The notes under the pieces were generated by a model. That model was not told the origin of the DNA. It saw only the letters and a list, made by a program, of their open reading frames with translations, and searched no databases. A program made the position numbers and the translations under genes. From assembly GCA_963780865.1 (NCBI GenBank), contig CAWADT010000013.1:62001-126000 (forward strand): 64,000 nt of DNA, read 5' to 3'. Below, piece by piece: positions 43,933 through 52,400 of this stretch (position 1 is its first letter; every line of letters begins with the position of its first letter). Source of the DNA: FEN-1073 sp963780865 (GTDB lineage: Bacteria; Chloroflexota; Anaerolineae; Anaerolineales; RBG-16-64-43).

Positions 43933-45243
43933 CTAGAGATGATAGAGTTCGTGCGCGCGGCGTTCGAGCCCTTCGCGAAAGTCCGGATGGGCAATGTCGA
44001 TCAGCGCGCGCGCCCGCTGGCGGATGGTACGGCCATAGAGGTGCGCCGCGCCGAATTCCGTGACCACGGTGTGCACGTGGTTGCGGGTGGTCGTCACGCC
44101 GGCGCCGGCGGTCAGCGTGGGTACGATTTTACTGACCAGCGTTCCGTCGCTGCGCTTGGTGGTGGAGGGCAGCGCAATGATCGCGCGTCCGCCTTTGGAG
44201 CGGGAGGCGCCGTAGATGAAATCCAGCTGTCCGCCTACGCCGGAATAGAACCGCGTGCCGATGCTGTCGGCGCACACCTGCCCGGTGAGATCCAATTCGA
44301 TCGCGGAATTGATGGCCACCATGTTGTCGTTCCGGGAGACAACGAAGGGATCGTTGACGTATTCGATGGGATGCAGCTCCACAAACGGGTTGTCGTCGAC
44401 AAAATCGTAAAGCCGCCGGGTTCCGATGAGGAATGAGGTGATGATCTTTCCCTGGTGAATGGTTTTGCGGGCGTTGGTGATCACCCCCGCGTCCGCCAGA
44501 TCCGCCACGCCGTCGGAGATCAACTCGGAATGAATCCCCAGATCCTTTTTGTCGCGCAGATCCCGCAACACGGCGTTGGGAATTTCCCCGATGCCGGTTT
44601 GCACGGTGGCGCCATCCTCGATCAACGGCGCGATGTGGGAAGCGATCTGGAAGCTAAGCGCGCTGGGCTCGCCCATCGAAACTTGCGCCAGTTCGTAGGA
44701 GACGGGCACCAGATAATCGATCTGAGAGATGTGCAGCAGCGTGTCGCCCAGCACGCGGGGCATGTGGTCGTTCACTTCGGCAATCACCAGATGCGCTTGC
44801 GAGGCGGGCGTCTTCACCATTCCGCTTTCAACCCCGAGGCTGACAAAGCCGTGCGAATCCGGCGGGCTGACGTGCAGCAACGCGACGTCGAGGGATAGGA
44901 CGCCCTTCCGGTACAGGTTGGGAAACTCCGAAAGGAAAACCGGGGTGAAATCCGCGCGGCCGTCGTTTACCGCGGACCGAATGTTCCCGCTGATGAACAT
45001 GGAATTGATGCGCAGGTGTCCTTCCATCGCCGGGGAGGCGTAATCCGGCGGACAAAAAGTCAGGACTTGGTCGATTTCCACGTTTTGAACTTTCGGCGCG
45101 CGATGCACAAGCGCCTTGAGCAGAACCATCGGCACCGAGCAGTTTCCAGTCATGAATACGCGATATCCGCTTTCGATCATTTCCACGGCACGATCGCCGT
45201 CGACTACCTTTTGCGGATACCTGGTTTTCCAATCAAAGGCCAT
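43933..45243 (-). CDS. acetyl-CoA hydrolase/transferase family CoA-transferase (4-hydroxybutyrate/acetate type)
   Basis: ATG at 45241-45243 gives 436 residues, the normal length; the open frame continues upstream but overlaps argF. Family sequence: WKTRYPQKVVDGDRAVEMIESG, ILTFCPPDYASP-like region, GATVQTGIGEIPNAVL and GIHSELISDGVADLADAG (contains the candidate catalytic glutamate). GGQLDFIYGASRSKGGRAIIALPS is the CoA-binding part. These enzymes move CoA between acetate and acyl-CoAs such as 4-hydroxybutyryl- or butyryl-CoA in fermentation, or make acetate. Substrate not fixed by sequence. It lies between argF and pyk. Confidence 0.9.
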   Translation of the reverse strand: MAFDWKTRYPQKVVDGDRAVEMIESGYRVFMTGNCSVPMVLLKALVHRAPKVQNVEIDQVLTFCPPDYASPAMEGHLRINSMFISGNIRSAVNDGRADFTPVFLSEFPNLYRKGVLSLDVALLHVSPPDSHGFVSLGVESGMVKTPASQAHLVIAEVNDHMPRVLGDTLLHISQIDYLVPVSYELAQVSMGEPSALSFQIASHIAPLIEDGATVQTGIGEIPNAVLRDLRDKKDLGIHSELISDGVADLADAGVITNARKTIHQGKIITSFLIGTRRLYDFVDDNPFVELHPIEYVNDPFVVSRNDNMVAINSAIELDLTGQVCADSIGTRFYSGVGGQLDFIYGASRSKGGRAIIALPSTTKRSDGTLVSKIVPTLTAGAGVTTTRNHVHTVVTEFGAAHLYGRTIRQRARALIDIAHPDFREGLERRAHELYHL

Positions 45244-45329
45244 GCAGTCAATTTCCTCCGGGATGGGATGGTGATGGATGCAGGGTTTTAACGGGCGCCC
45301 CAGCGGCGCGGCGGCGGAAGGAACAACCC

Positions 45330-46259
45330 TTAAGCCTCCGGCGCCAACAGATGCACCAGGATCGCCTTCTGGGCGTGCAGTCGGTTTTCCGCCTGTTGGA
45401 AAATCAGCGAGCGGGCTCCATCGGCCACTTCGTCGGTTATTTCTTTCCCGCGGTGGGCCGGCAGGCAATGCAGAACGACGGCTTCGGGTTTTGCTTTTCG
45501 AAGCAAGGGGGTGTTGATTTGATATCCGTTGAACGCTTTCTCTCGTTGCAGGGTTTCGTCCTCTTGCCCCATGCTGACCCAGGCGTCGGTGTACAAAACG
45601 TCCGCGCCTTCCGCCGCTTGCGCGGGGTCGCGCAAAATGCGGATTCGGCTTCCGTGTGCGTCGGCGTCCTTTTGGCACGGTGCGATCACATCCTTCGGCA
45701 GCGAATAGCCTTCCGGGGAGGCAATCGAAAAATCGATCCCTAGTTTGGCGCATCCTTGAAGCAACGAAACGGCCACATTGTTCCCGTCGCCGATATACGC
45801 GAGGGTCAGCCCTTGCAGATTGACAAAATGCTCTTTCAGGGTAAGCAGATCGGCCATCGCCTGGCAGGGATGGTCGTGATCCGAAAGACCGTTGATCACC
45901 GGCACCCGCGAGTGCTTCGCCAATTCGAGAATATGATCGTGGGCGAAAACGCGGGCCATGATGGCTTCCACGTAGCTTGATAGCACCCGAGACACGTCGG
46001 CGATGGATTCCCTTTGACCAAGCCCGATTTCGCTGGGGGAAAGGTAAAGCGCGTCGCCTCCAAGATGACGCATGGCCATATCGAAAGAGACCCGAGTGCG
46101 CAGACTGGGTTTTTGAAAAATCATCCCCAGAACTTTGCCTCGCAGGAGGGGCGAATTCCCTCCCTGGGAGCGTTCACGCTTCAGCCGAAGCGCCAAGTGG
46201 AGAAGATTTTCAATTTCTTCGGAGGAGTAATCCGATAGACTCAGAAAATGGGTTGGCAT
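45330..46259 (-). CDS. argF: ornithine carbamoyltransferase
   Basis: ATG at 46257-46259 gives 309 residues. FQKPSLRTRVSFDMAM binds carbamoyl phosphate (the first Ser of the usual STRTR is SLRTR here), VFAHDHILELAKHSRVPVINGLSDHDHPCQAMADLLT includes HPCQ, and YTDAWVSMGQ and VVLHCLPAHRGKEI carry the ornithine-binding and catalytic residues. It makes citrulline from ornithine and carbamoyl phosphate. The N-terminal ORF before 46259 is not coding. A 309-base gap with palindromes separates it from the EamA gene upstream. Confidence 0.95.
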   Translation of the reverse strand: MPTHFLSLSDYSSEEIENLLHLALRLKRERSQGGNSPLLRGKVLGMIFQKPSLRTRVSFDMAMRHLGGDALYLSPSEIGLGQRESIADVSRVLSSYVEAIMARVFAHDHILELAKHSRVPVINGLSDHDHPCQAMADLLTLKEHFVNLQGLTLAYIGDGNNVAVSLLQGCAKLGIDFSIASPEGYSLPKDVIAPCQKDADAHGSRIRILRDPAQAAEGADVLYTDAWVSMGQEDETLQREKAFNGYQINTPLLRKAKPEAVVLHCLPAHRGKEITDEVADGARSLIFQQAENRLHAQKAILVHLLAPEA

Positions 46260-46568
46260 TTTTCCTTCCGCCCCTCTGGCTGCAGGAAGGAAAGTATAGC
46301 ACAAGGAATTGCGAATGGAGAAAATGGAAAAATCATCGGGGGAGCGATCCCGCGGCTTGGAGGGAAAAGGTTTTTCCGGAAACGTGGGTTATCCCGCTTT
46401 CGCGGGATGAGGAATACCCTGGAGCTTACCCCGCACTGTTCTTTGTTTATCGAAGAGTGCGGGGCTTGCCCCGCTTTCTTCATCAAGAGTTATTTTTGAA
46501 AGCGGGACTTGCGGCTTTTATTCATGGGGGTGCGCTCCATGAGACCGTTCGGATTGCCGCGCGGCCGT
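46260..46568. other. 309-bp intergenic region with GC-rich palindromes
   Basis: No gene. It holds ATCCCGC-TTTC-GCGGGAT (46391-46408), CCCCGCACT paired with AGTGCGGGG (46429-46437 with 46456-46464) and GCGGGGC-TT-GCCCCGC (46459-46474). These resemble the short palindromes at the IS110 ends. They could be extragenic repeats or attenuator-type structures before argF; no clear poly-T tract follows. Confidence 0.5.
46391..46474. repeat. cluster of short GC-rich palindromes
   Basis: Three overlapping perfect or near-perfect palindromes within 84 bases, each with a 2-4 base or A/T-rich loop. GCGGGGC is used in two alternative pairings, so two exclusive structures are possible. Confidence 0.55.
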
Positions 46569-47621
46569 TCATTTTTCGCGTGGAGTGGAAAAAGGAACCG
46601 GGTCGGGCGCCGCGCCCTCCAGCGGGGTACGGCTCTCGGCGGGAAGGGGAGGCAGGGTTCCGGAGGCTAGGGCTTCGCGGACCAATTGTTCGGGAGATTT
46701 CGGCTGCAACCAGGCCAGCCAGCCGGAGCCGGGGGCCAGACGGGTTGGGATGGACGGCTCGCGGACACCCAGTAGGATGCTGCCGGACATCAGCAAAGCC
46801 CCGAACCATTGCGCCAGGCTTAGATGCTCGCGCAGCAAAGTCAGCGCGAAGAAAATGGTCACCAGCATTTCGCCCAGGCCGATCAGCGAGGTTTGCAATC
46901 CGCCAAGATGCTTCACTCCAAGGAACAATGTGATCCGGGAGAAAAACATCGCCAGCGTCATGCCGCCCAGCGCCAGCCATGAAAGTTCGGAATGCAAGTG
47001 GCCGAATGATGAATTAAACAGCAACATGGGCAATAGCACGGCGGAAGACGCCAGCATCGTGTAGAAAGTGACCGTGAGCGCCGGAACTTCGTACAGCACG
47101 CGTTGGTTGATCGGCAGATGCAGCGCGTACAGCGCGGAGGCGGCCAGCATGAGCAGCACCCCGATGAGGTCCACGCGGTGGTCTCCGGTGGACGTGATCA
47201 AGACGATGGCGGGAATGGCGACCGCCAGCCGGACCATGCTTAGGCGGGAAGGCTGGGAGCCGTCGAGCAATAGGAACAGCGCGACAAACCCCGGGTACAA
47301 GGAATAAATGATGGCCCCCAGCCCGGTATCGATGCGGGTGATGGCGCTGTAATAAAAAAGGGCTCCCAGCGCGTTGATCCATCCTGCCAGCAGGCAGCCG
47401 ATTAATCCCATCGGATAGATTTGCAGCAGGGAGCGTTTGCCGACCAGGATTACGACGAAGAGAAGCAGCGCGGCGCCTAGCGCCCGGAATCCGACTACTT
47501 CTACGGGCAAAAAGCCGCCGGAAAACGCCCCTTTTCCAAGTGTCGGGGAGACGCCCAGAAAAAAAGCCGACGACAACGCCGCGGCCATGCCGATCGTCCG
47601 ACCTGTCAGGTTGCGTTTCAT
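46569..47621 (-). CDS. EamA/DMT-family transporter
   Basis: 350 residues with about ten hydrophobic helices in two EamA repeats (residues 8-145 and 160-300): AAALSSAFFLGVSPTLGKGA, ALGAALLLFVVILVGKRSLL, DLIGVLLMLAASALYALHLPINQRVL and GGLQTSLIGLGEMLVTIFFALTLLREHL. The C-terminal 45 residues (WLQPKSPEQLVREAL... PREK) are cytoplasmic and Pro-rich. It moves a small metabolite, possibly an amino acid or nucleotide sugar; substrate unknown. It follows the threonine-synthase-like gene on the same strand after 52 bases. Confidence 0.85.
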   Translation of the reverse strand: MKRNLTGRTIGMAAALSSAFFLGVSPTLGKGAFSGGFLPVEVVGFRALGAALLLFVVILVGKRSLLQIYPMGLIGCLLAGWINALGALFYYSAITRIDTGLGAIIYSLYPGFVALFLLLDGSQPSRLSMVRLAVAIPAIVLITSTGDHRVDLIGVLLMLAASALYALHLPINQRVLYEVPALTVTFYTMLASSAVLLPMLLFNSSFGHLHSELSWLALGGMTLAMFFSRITLFLGVKHLGGLQTSLIGLGEMLVTIFFALTLLREHLSLAQWFGALLMSGSILLGVREPSIPTRLAPGSGWLAWLQPKSPEQLVREALASGTLPPLPAESRTPLEGAAPDPVPFSTPREK

Positions 47622-47673
47622 TCGGGCTGCCCCAGAGAAAAATCATCCGGCCGGGGCACGGCGTTTCGACGCT

Positions 47674-49362
47674 TCATTCCAGAGCCTTCTTGATTTCCGA
47701 AACCAGTTCGTCATCCAGGAAGGTGCCTTTCTGCAACAGCTTCTGGATCATGCCGTTGAGTTTGCGGCGCTCCTCCGGGACCAGCATCTTGGCGGTGACG
47801 ACCACTACCGGGATATCGGCGAGCGCCGGATCCTTTTTTAGCAGTTCCAAAAGCCCGAAGCCGTCCAGTTCCGGCATCATCAGATCCATGATCACCAAAT
47901 CCGGTTTTTGCTTGCGGATGAATTCCAGCGCCTTGGTGCTTTCCGATATTTCGCTGATTTCGAATCCGCCGCGGGCTTGCAGGATCCGGCGGATCAGCCG
48001 GACCGCGTTGGGATCGTCGTCGACGATCACCACTTTCCGCAGACGGAAGTCCAGCCTATTCAAGGCCGCCAGCAATCCTTCGCGCGGCATTTCCACTTCC
48101 GTCGAGCCCGGAAGCGAAACCTCGGTTTCCCAGCCTTCGCCCAGGATTTCGCGGTCGATGGGCAGCGTGTGGCCCGATGCGTTGACCACAATCACATCTT
48201 CCGGGCGCATGACGCCTTGCCGGACTGGTTTAAAGAGTTCCGCGAACGCCACCGACGCCGCCGGTTCCAGCGAAATGCCTTCCATCTTGGCCACGATGTG
48301 GGTCGCGCGGAAGGCGTCTTCGTCGGAGACGGATTCAAACACCGAGCGGGAGTTCGGCTTGGTAAGATACCCGCGCAGGAGTTGGTAGGTGCGTCCCGGG
48401 TCGCCCGTGGAGAGCGTGGAGATATTGGTCACCGGCGAGACGACCACGTCTGGTGTGTCGGCGCCGCGCTTCCAGGCGCTGACCATCGGCGCGCAGCCTT
48501 CCACCTGAATGCCGGCGATGTTGGGAATCTTCTGGGTCAGTCCCAGTAGCTGCATTTCCTCGAAACCCTTGATGACGCCCATCGGTCCCATGCCGCCGCT
48601 GACAGCCTGGATATACCAGTCCGGACTCCTCCAGGGATATGATTTTTTCCCGGTGGCGCTTGCCGGCAGTGGGCCAAGGAGCGGGGTCAATTGCTCCGCC
48701 AGTTCGAAGGCGATCGTTTTCATGGCTTCGATCGGCGTTACGCTGCGTGTGCCCTGGTCGATGAACAAACCGCGCCGTTTGGCAAATTCCGTTGCCACCT
48801 GCTTGGTGTGGTCGTAGGTGCCGGTCACTTTGATGACTTGCGTTCCGTAGATGGCCACTTCCTGCATTTTGGCCGACGGCACCATGCTGGTCAGGAACGC
48901 CCAGAGTTTGATGCCGGCCCTGGCGCAATACGCCGCGTAGGAAATCGCGACGTTGCCAGTCGAAGCCACCACCGCCTCCTGGATCCCCGCTTCCTTGAGC
49001 GCAGAGACCGTCAAGGCCGCTTGGCGGTCCTTGAACGAGGCGGTCGGGCCCTGGCGTTCATCCTTGATGAAAATATTCGGAAGGCCGAGCATCAAACCCA
49101 GGTTGGGGGCGTGGTGGAGGGGAGTCCCGCCCTCTCCCAAGGTGACAATATTCGCGGAGTTGGAGATAGGGAGGAGATCCAGATAGCGCCAGAGATAAAA
49201 AGGCCTTTCCCGGATTTGCAGGGCAAATGTCCGAGAAAGGGTTTTATAGTCATACCGCGCCTGCCGCCAGGCGCTGCCGCACTTCGGACATAGAGGCGTC
49301 CGGGGGGAAAAGGTGGATAGCGTGCCGCAATCCAGGCACTCGACGACAAAATGAGCAGCCAT
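47674..49362 (-). CDS. threonine-synthase-like PLP enzyme fused to a C-terminal receiver domain
   Basis: 562 residues. An N-terminal zinc ribbon (CLDCGTLSTFSPRTPLCPKCG, about 9-29) precedes a fold-type-II PLP domain (about 60-430): GEGGTPLHHAPNLG, KDERQGPTASFKDRQAAL (Schiff-base Lys about 108), AVVASTGNVAISYAAYCARAGI, and WYIQAVSGGMGPMGVIKG. Threonine synthase makes threonine from phosphohomoserine; whether this copy is active is unproven. Residues about 440-562 are a full receiver: KVVIVDDDPNAVRLIRRIL, DLVIMDLMMPELDGFGLLELL (phospho-Asp about 492) and VVVVTAKMLVPEERRKL, ending LLQKGTFLDDELVSEIKKAL. No stop or frameshift lies between the two parts. It is the last gene of the signalling island, 84 bases after the giant kinase. 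Confidence 0.88.
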   Translation of the reverse strand: MAAHFVVECLDCGTLSTFSPRTPLCPKCGSAWRQARYDYKTLSRTFALQIRERPFYLWRYLDLLPISNSANIVTLGEGGTPLHHAPNLGLMLGLPNIFIKDERQGPTASFKDRQAALTVSALKEAGIQEAVVASTGNVAISYAAYCARAGIKLWAFLTSMVPSAKMQEVAIYGTQVIKVTGTYDHTKQVATEFAKRRGLFIDQGTRSVTPIEAMKTIAFELAEQLTPLLGPLPASATGKKSYPWRSPDWYIQAVSGGMGPMGVIKGFEEMQLLGLTQKIPNIAGIQVEGCAPMVSAWKRGADTPDVVVSPVTNISTLSTGDPGRTYQLLRGYLTKPNSRSVFESVSDEDAFRATHIVAKMEGISLEPAASVAFAELFKPVRQGVMRPEDVIVVNASGHTLPIDREILGEGWETEVSLPGSTEVEMPREGLLAALNRLDFRLRKVVIVDDDPNAVRLIRRILQARGGFEISEISESTKALEFIRKQKPDLVIMDLMMPELDGFGLLELLKKDPALADIPVVVVTAKMLVPEERRKLNGMIQKLLQKGTFLDDELVSEIKKALE

Positions 49363-49446
49363 GAATTCCTCTTCCTAGTCGTTCCGTGGTTCCTCCCGGT
49401 CGGCATCCGGCTCCCTCGGGCTGGAGAGGTCACCTGCCGGGAAAAT

Positions 49447-52400
49447 TTACGCTTGTTTCTCGACGGGAAGCGGCGACGTCGAGGGCTTTTTTTCCGCCGC
49501 GAGCGGCGAGGTCGAGCTTTTTCGATCGCCCGTCAGCGGCGAGGTGGATTTTTTCGCATCCAGGGAAAGCGGCGATGTGCCGGGAACGCCCCGATGTTCG
49601 TAGAGTTTTAACGCCCGGGCGATGTTCTCCAACAGGTCGTGTTCCGAGAATTGGGCTTTGTTGAGGATGACCGCCACCTGGGTCGCCAGTTTCTCGCGCT
49701 GTTCCGGAGGCAGGTCCGCGCCGGTCAAAACGATGATCGGCAGTTGTTTTGTTTTTTCGCTGGACCGCAAGGTGTTGATTACGTCGAAACCCATCGATCC
49801 GGGCAATTGCAGATCGACCATCACCAGATTCGGCTGGTCCGATTCGATCATATCCAGCGCGCTTCTCCCCTCGGCCACCATGCGGATGGCAAAACCGCTC
49901 AGTTTGTCCAGAATGCGCTGGATGAGCTGCGCCTCCTCAGGATTGTCTTCCACCACCAGCACGTTGTAAACCTTGCGCGCCGGTTTTTCCAGCTTCTCGA
50001 GCGATGCGACCAGATCCGCTTCGAGAATCGGTTTCACCAGGTAGTCGGCGGCCCCGAGGCTCAGCCCTCGCCCGCGGTCTTCGGTGATAGTGCACAGGAT
50101 CACCGGCAGCGGCCGTGTGACGGGATCGGATTTCAATTGGGCCAGCACCTGCCAGCCGTCCGGGGAGGGCATATTGACGTCCAGCAGAATGGCGTACGGG
50201 CGGAGTTCCCGGGCCATCGGCACCGCGCGGGCGCCGTCGGAGAGTTCGACGATGGAAAATCCGCGGGGTTCGAGATAGCGCCGGTACAGTTGAACCACGC
50301 CGGATTCGTTTTCCACCACCATGATATTCTTGCGTCCCGCGGGGGTCTGAGCGGACGGAACACCTTCTCCGGTCGCAGCGGCTTTTGGTTGAAGCGCAGG
50401 CACAGTAAAGTAGAAGGTGGAGCCTTTGCCCAGGATCGAATCCACCCAAATCCGCCCGCCGTGCATTTCCACCAACCGCTTGCAGATCGAGAGCCCCAGA
50501 CCCGTGCCGCCCGTCCGGCGGGTGGGCGATGCGTCAACTTGGGAAAATGCTTCGAAGAGTTTCGGGAAGTGATCCGGTGGAATGCCGGAACCGGTATCCG
50601 ACACGCTGATGACGATTTCCGGGTAGTTGTCGGGATTGGCCTGCATCTTCGCTTCGATCACGATGCTGCCGGCCTCGGTGAATTTTGACGCGTTGGAAAG
50701 AAGGTTGAGTAAAACTTGGCGACAGCGAATGGGATCGGCCCGGGCTAGCGGCAAGTCGTCCGGGATGTATTGCGTCAGACGGATGGGCTTGTCCTTGATC
50801 AGGCCGAGGGCGGTCGAGGCGACGCTTTGGATCAGATTGCGCATATCCACCTCTTCGAACGCCAATTCCATCTTTCCGGCGTCGATTCGGGAGATGTCCA
50901 AAATGTCGTTGATCAGCCCCAGCAGGTGCTGACCTGCGTTGTGAATGGCCGTTAAGTCCTGGTTTTGTAGGTCGGTGATCGGGCCGTCGATCCCCTTCAG
51001 AATGACCCGCGAGAAGCCGATGATGGAATTGAGCGGCGTCCGCAATTCATGGCTCATGTTCGCCAGGAATTGAGTCTTCAGCCGGTCGGCTTCGCGCATC
51101 TCCTTAAGGGCTTCACGCTCAACGTCGAAGGCTCGGGCGTTATCGAGGGCTACGGCCACCTGGTCCGCAAGGGATTGAAGGACGGAGATGTCCGCCGGGG
51201 AGAATGCGTTGGCGCGTGAAACATGAATGTCGAGCGCGCCCAACATCCGGTCGCCGATTTTCAAAGGCAGCGCAAGCTGGGTTCGCGTCTCCGGGAGGTC
51301 GGGGTGCGCCCGATAGTACGGATCTTTGGAAGTATCCAAGGCCGCGTACGGCTTCCCGCTTTCGGTCACCTGACCGATGATCGTGCGCGATCCAACCGCG
51401 ATGCTGTGTTTAGCTTCCTTCATCTGAAGCCCCGGTTGGCCTGTGGCTTCCCGGACGACGGCGTATTTCCCCTGATCGTCCAGCAGATAAATAGCGGTGT
51501 GGTAAAAACCGAACCGCTCGCGGAGGAGGTTCACCGCGCGGGAAAGCAGGGTGCCGGTTTCCAACGTGGAGGTCGCCAAGCGGCTGACCTCAGCGGCAAT
51601 TTCCAGCTGTTGGGCACGCCGTTGGGTTTGGTCCAGCAGGCGGTAGTTGTCCAGCGCCACGGAGAGTTGGCCGCCGACCGTCTCGAGAAACCGCACTTCG
51701 CTGTGCGAGAACGGATTGGCCACGCGGCGGACAGCTTGCAGAATGCCGATGTTTTCGCCGCGCACCCGCAGGGGAACCGCTACCATTGAGGCGATCGCAA
51801 GGTCCGCCAGTACCGGACGCACCATGCCCGACAACCGGTCGTCATCCTGGGCATGGTTGCTCACGACGGTCTGAGCGCTTTGCAGAAGATCGAAGAAGGG
51901 ATAGAGAACGCCCGGGAAACGGGTTCCATCCTCCACCGAGGGTTGGTCCGCGTCGGCCAGATGCGCCACCTGTTCCACGTACGTCTGGCCGGTTTCTTCA
52001 CCGAAGAGTTGGATCGAGATGCTGTTGAGGGGGACTGCGGTCTTGCAGGAATCCAGAGTCTCCTTCATCAGTTCTTCTTCCCCGGCGGCCTTCTGCAACC
52101 GTTGGGAGGTTTGGAACAGGGTAACGGCTTCGCGCAGGGCCTGTTCGGTTTGGTTGTGCAGGCGGGCGTTTTGAATAGCGGTCGAGGCCTGGGCAACGAT
52201 GGTTTCGGCAAGGCGGAGCTCGTCGGCCGTGAAGCTGCGTCCCTCTTCCAAAAGATGCAAGCCCACCAGACCGATCGTATTTCCTTCCGCGATCAGCGGA
52301 AGCAAAACCATGGTGCGCGTCCGGTGTTCGTGTTTTTCACCCGGGAGCAGCGGGCGCAGGGGGTTTTCGCTCAATCCGGTGAAGATCGTCGGCCCGCGAT

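Noticed and set aside
45243..45753. N-terminal extension of the CoA-transferase frame
   Set aside because: It overlaps argF extensively, and the family's normal start is at 45243.
46391..46474. CRISPR-like or terminator array
   Set aside because: The palindromes are unlike each other, have no equal spacing and no poly-T tail, so they fit neither class.
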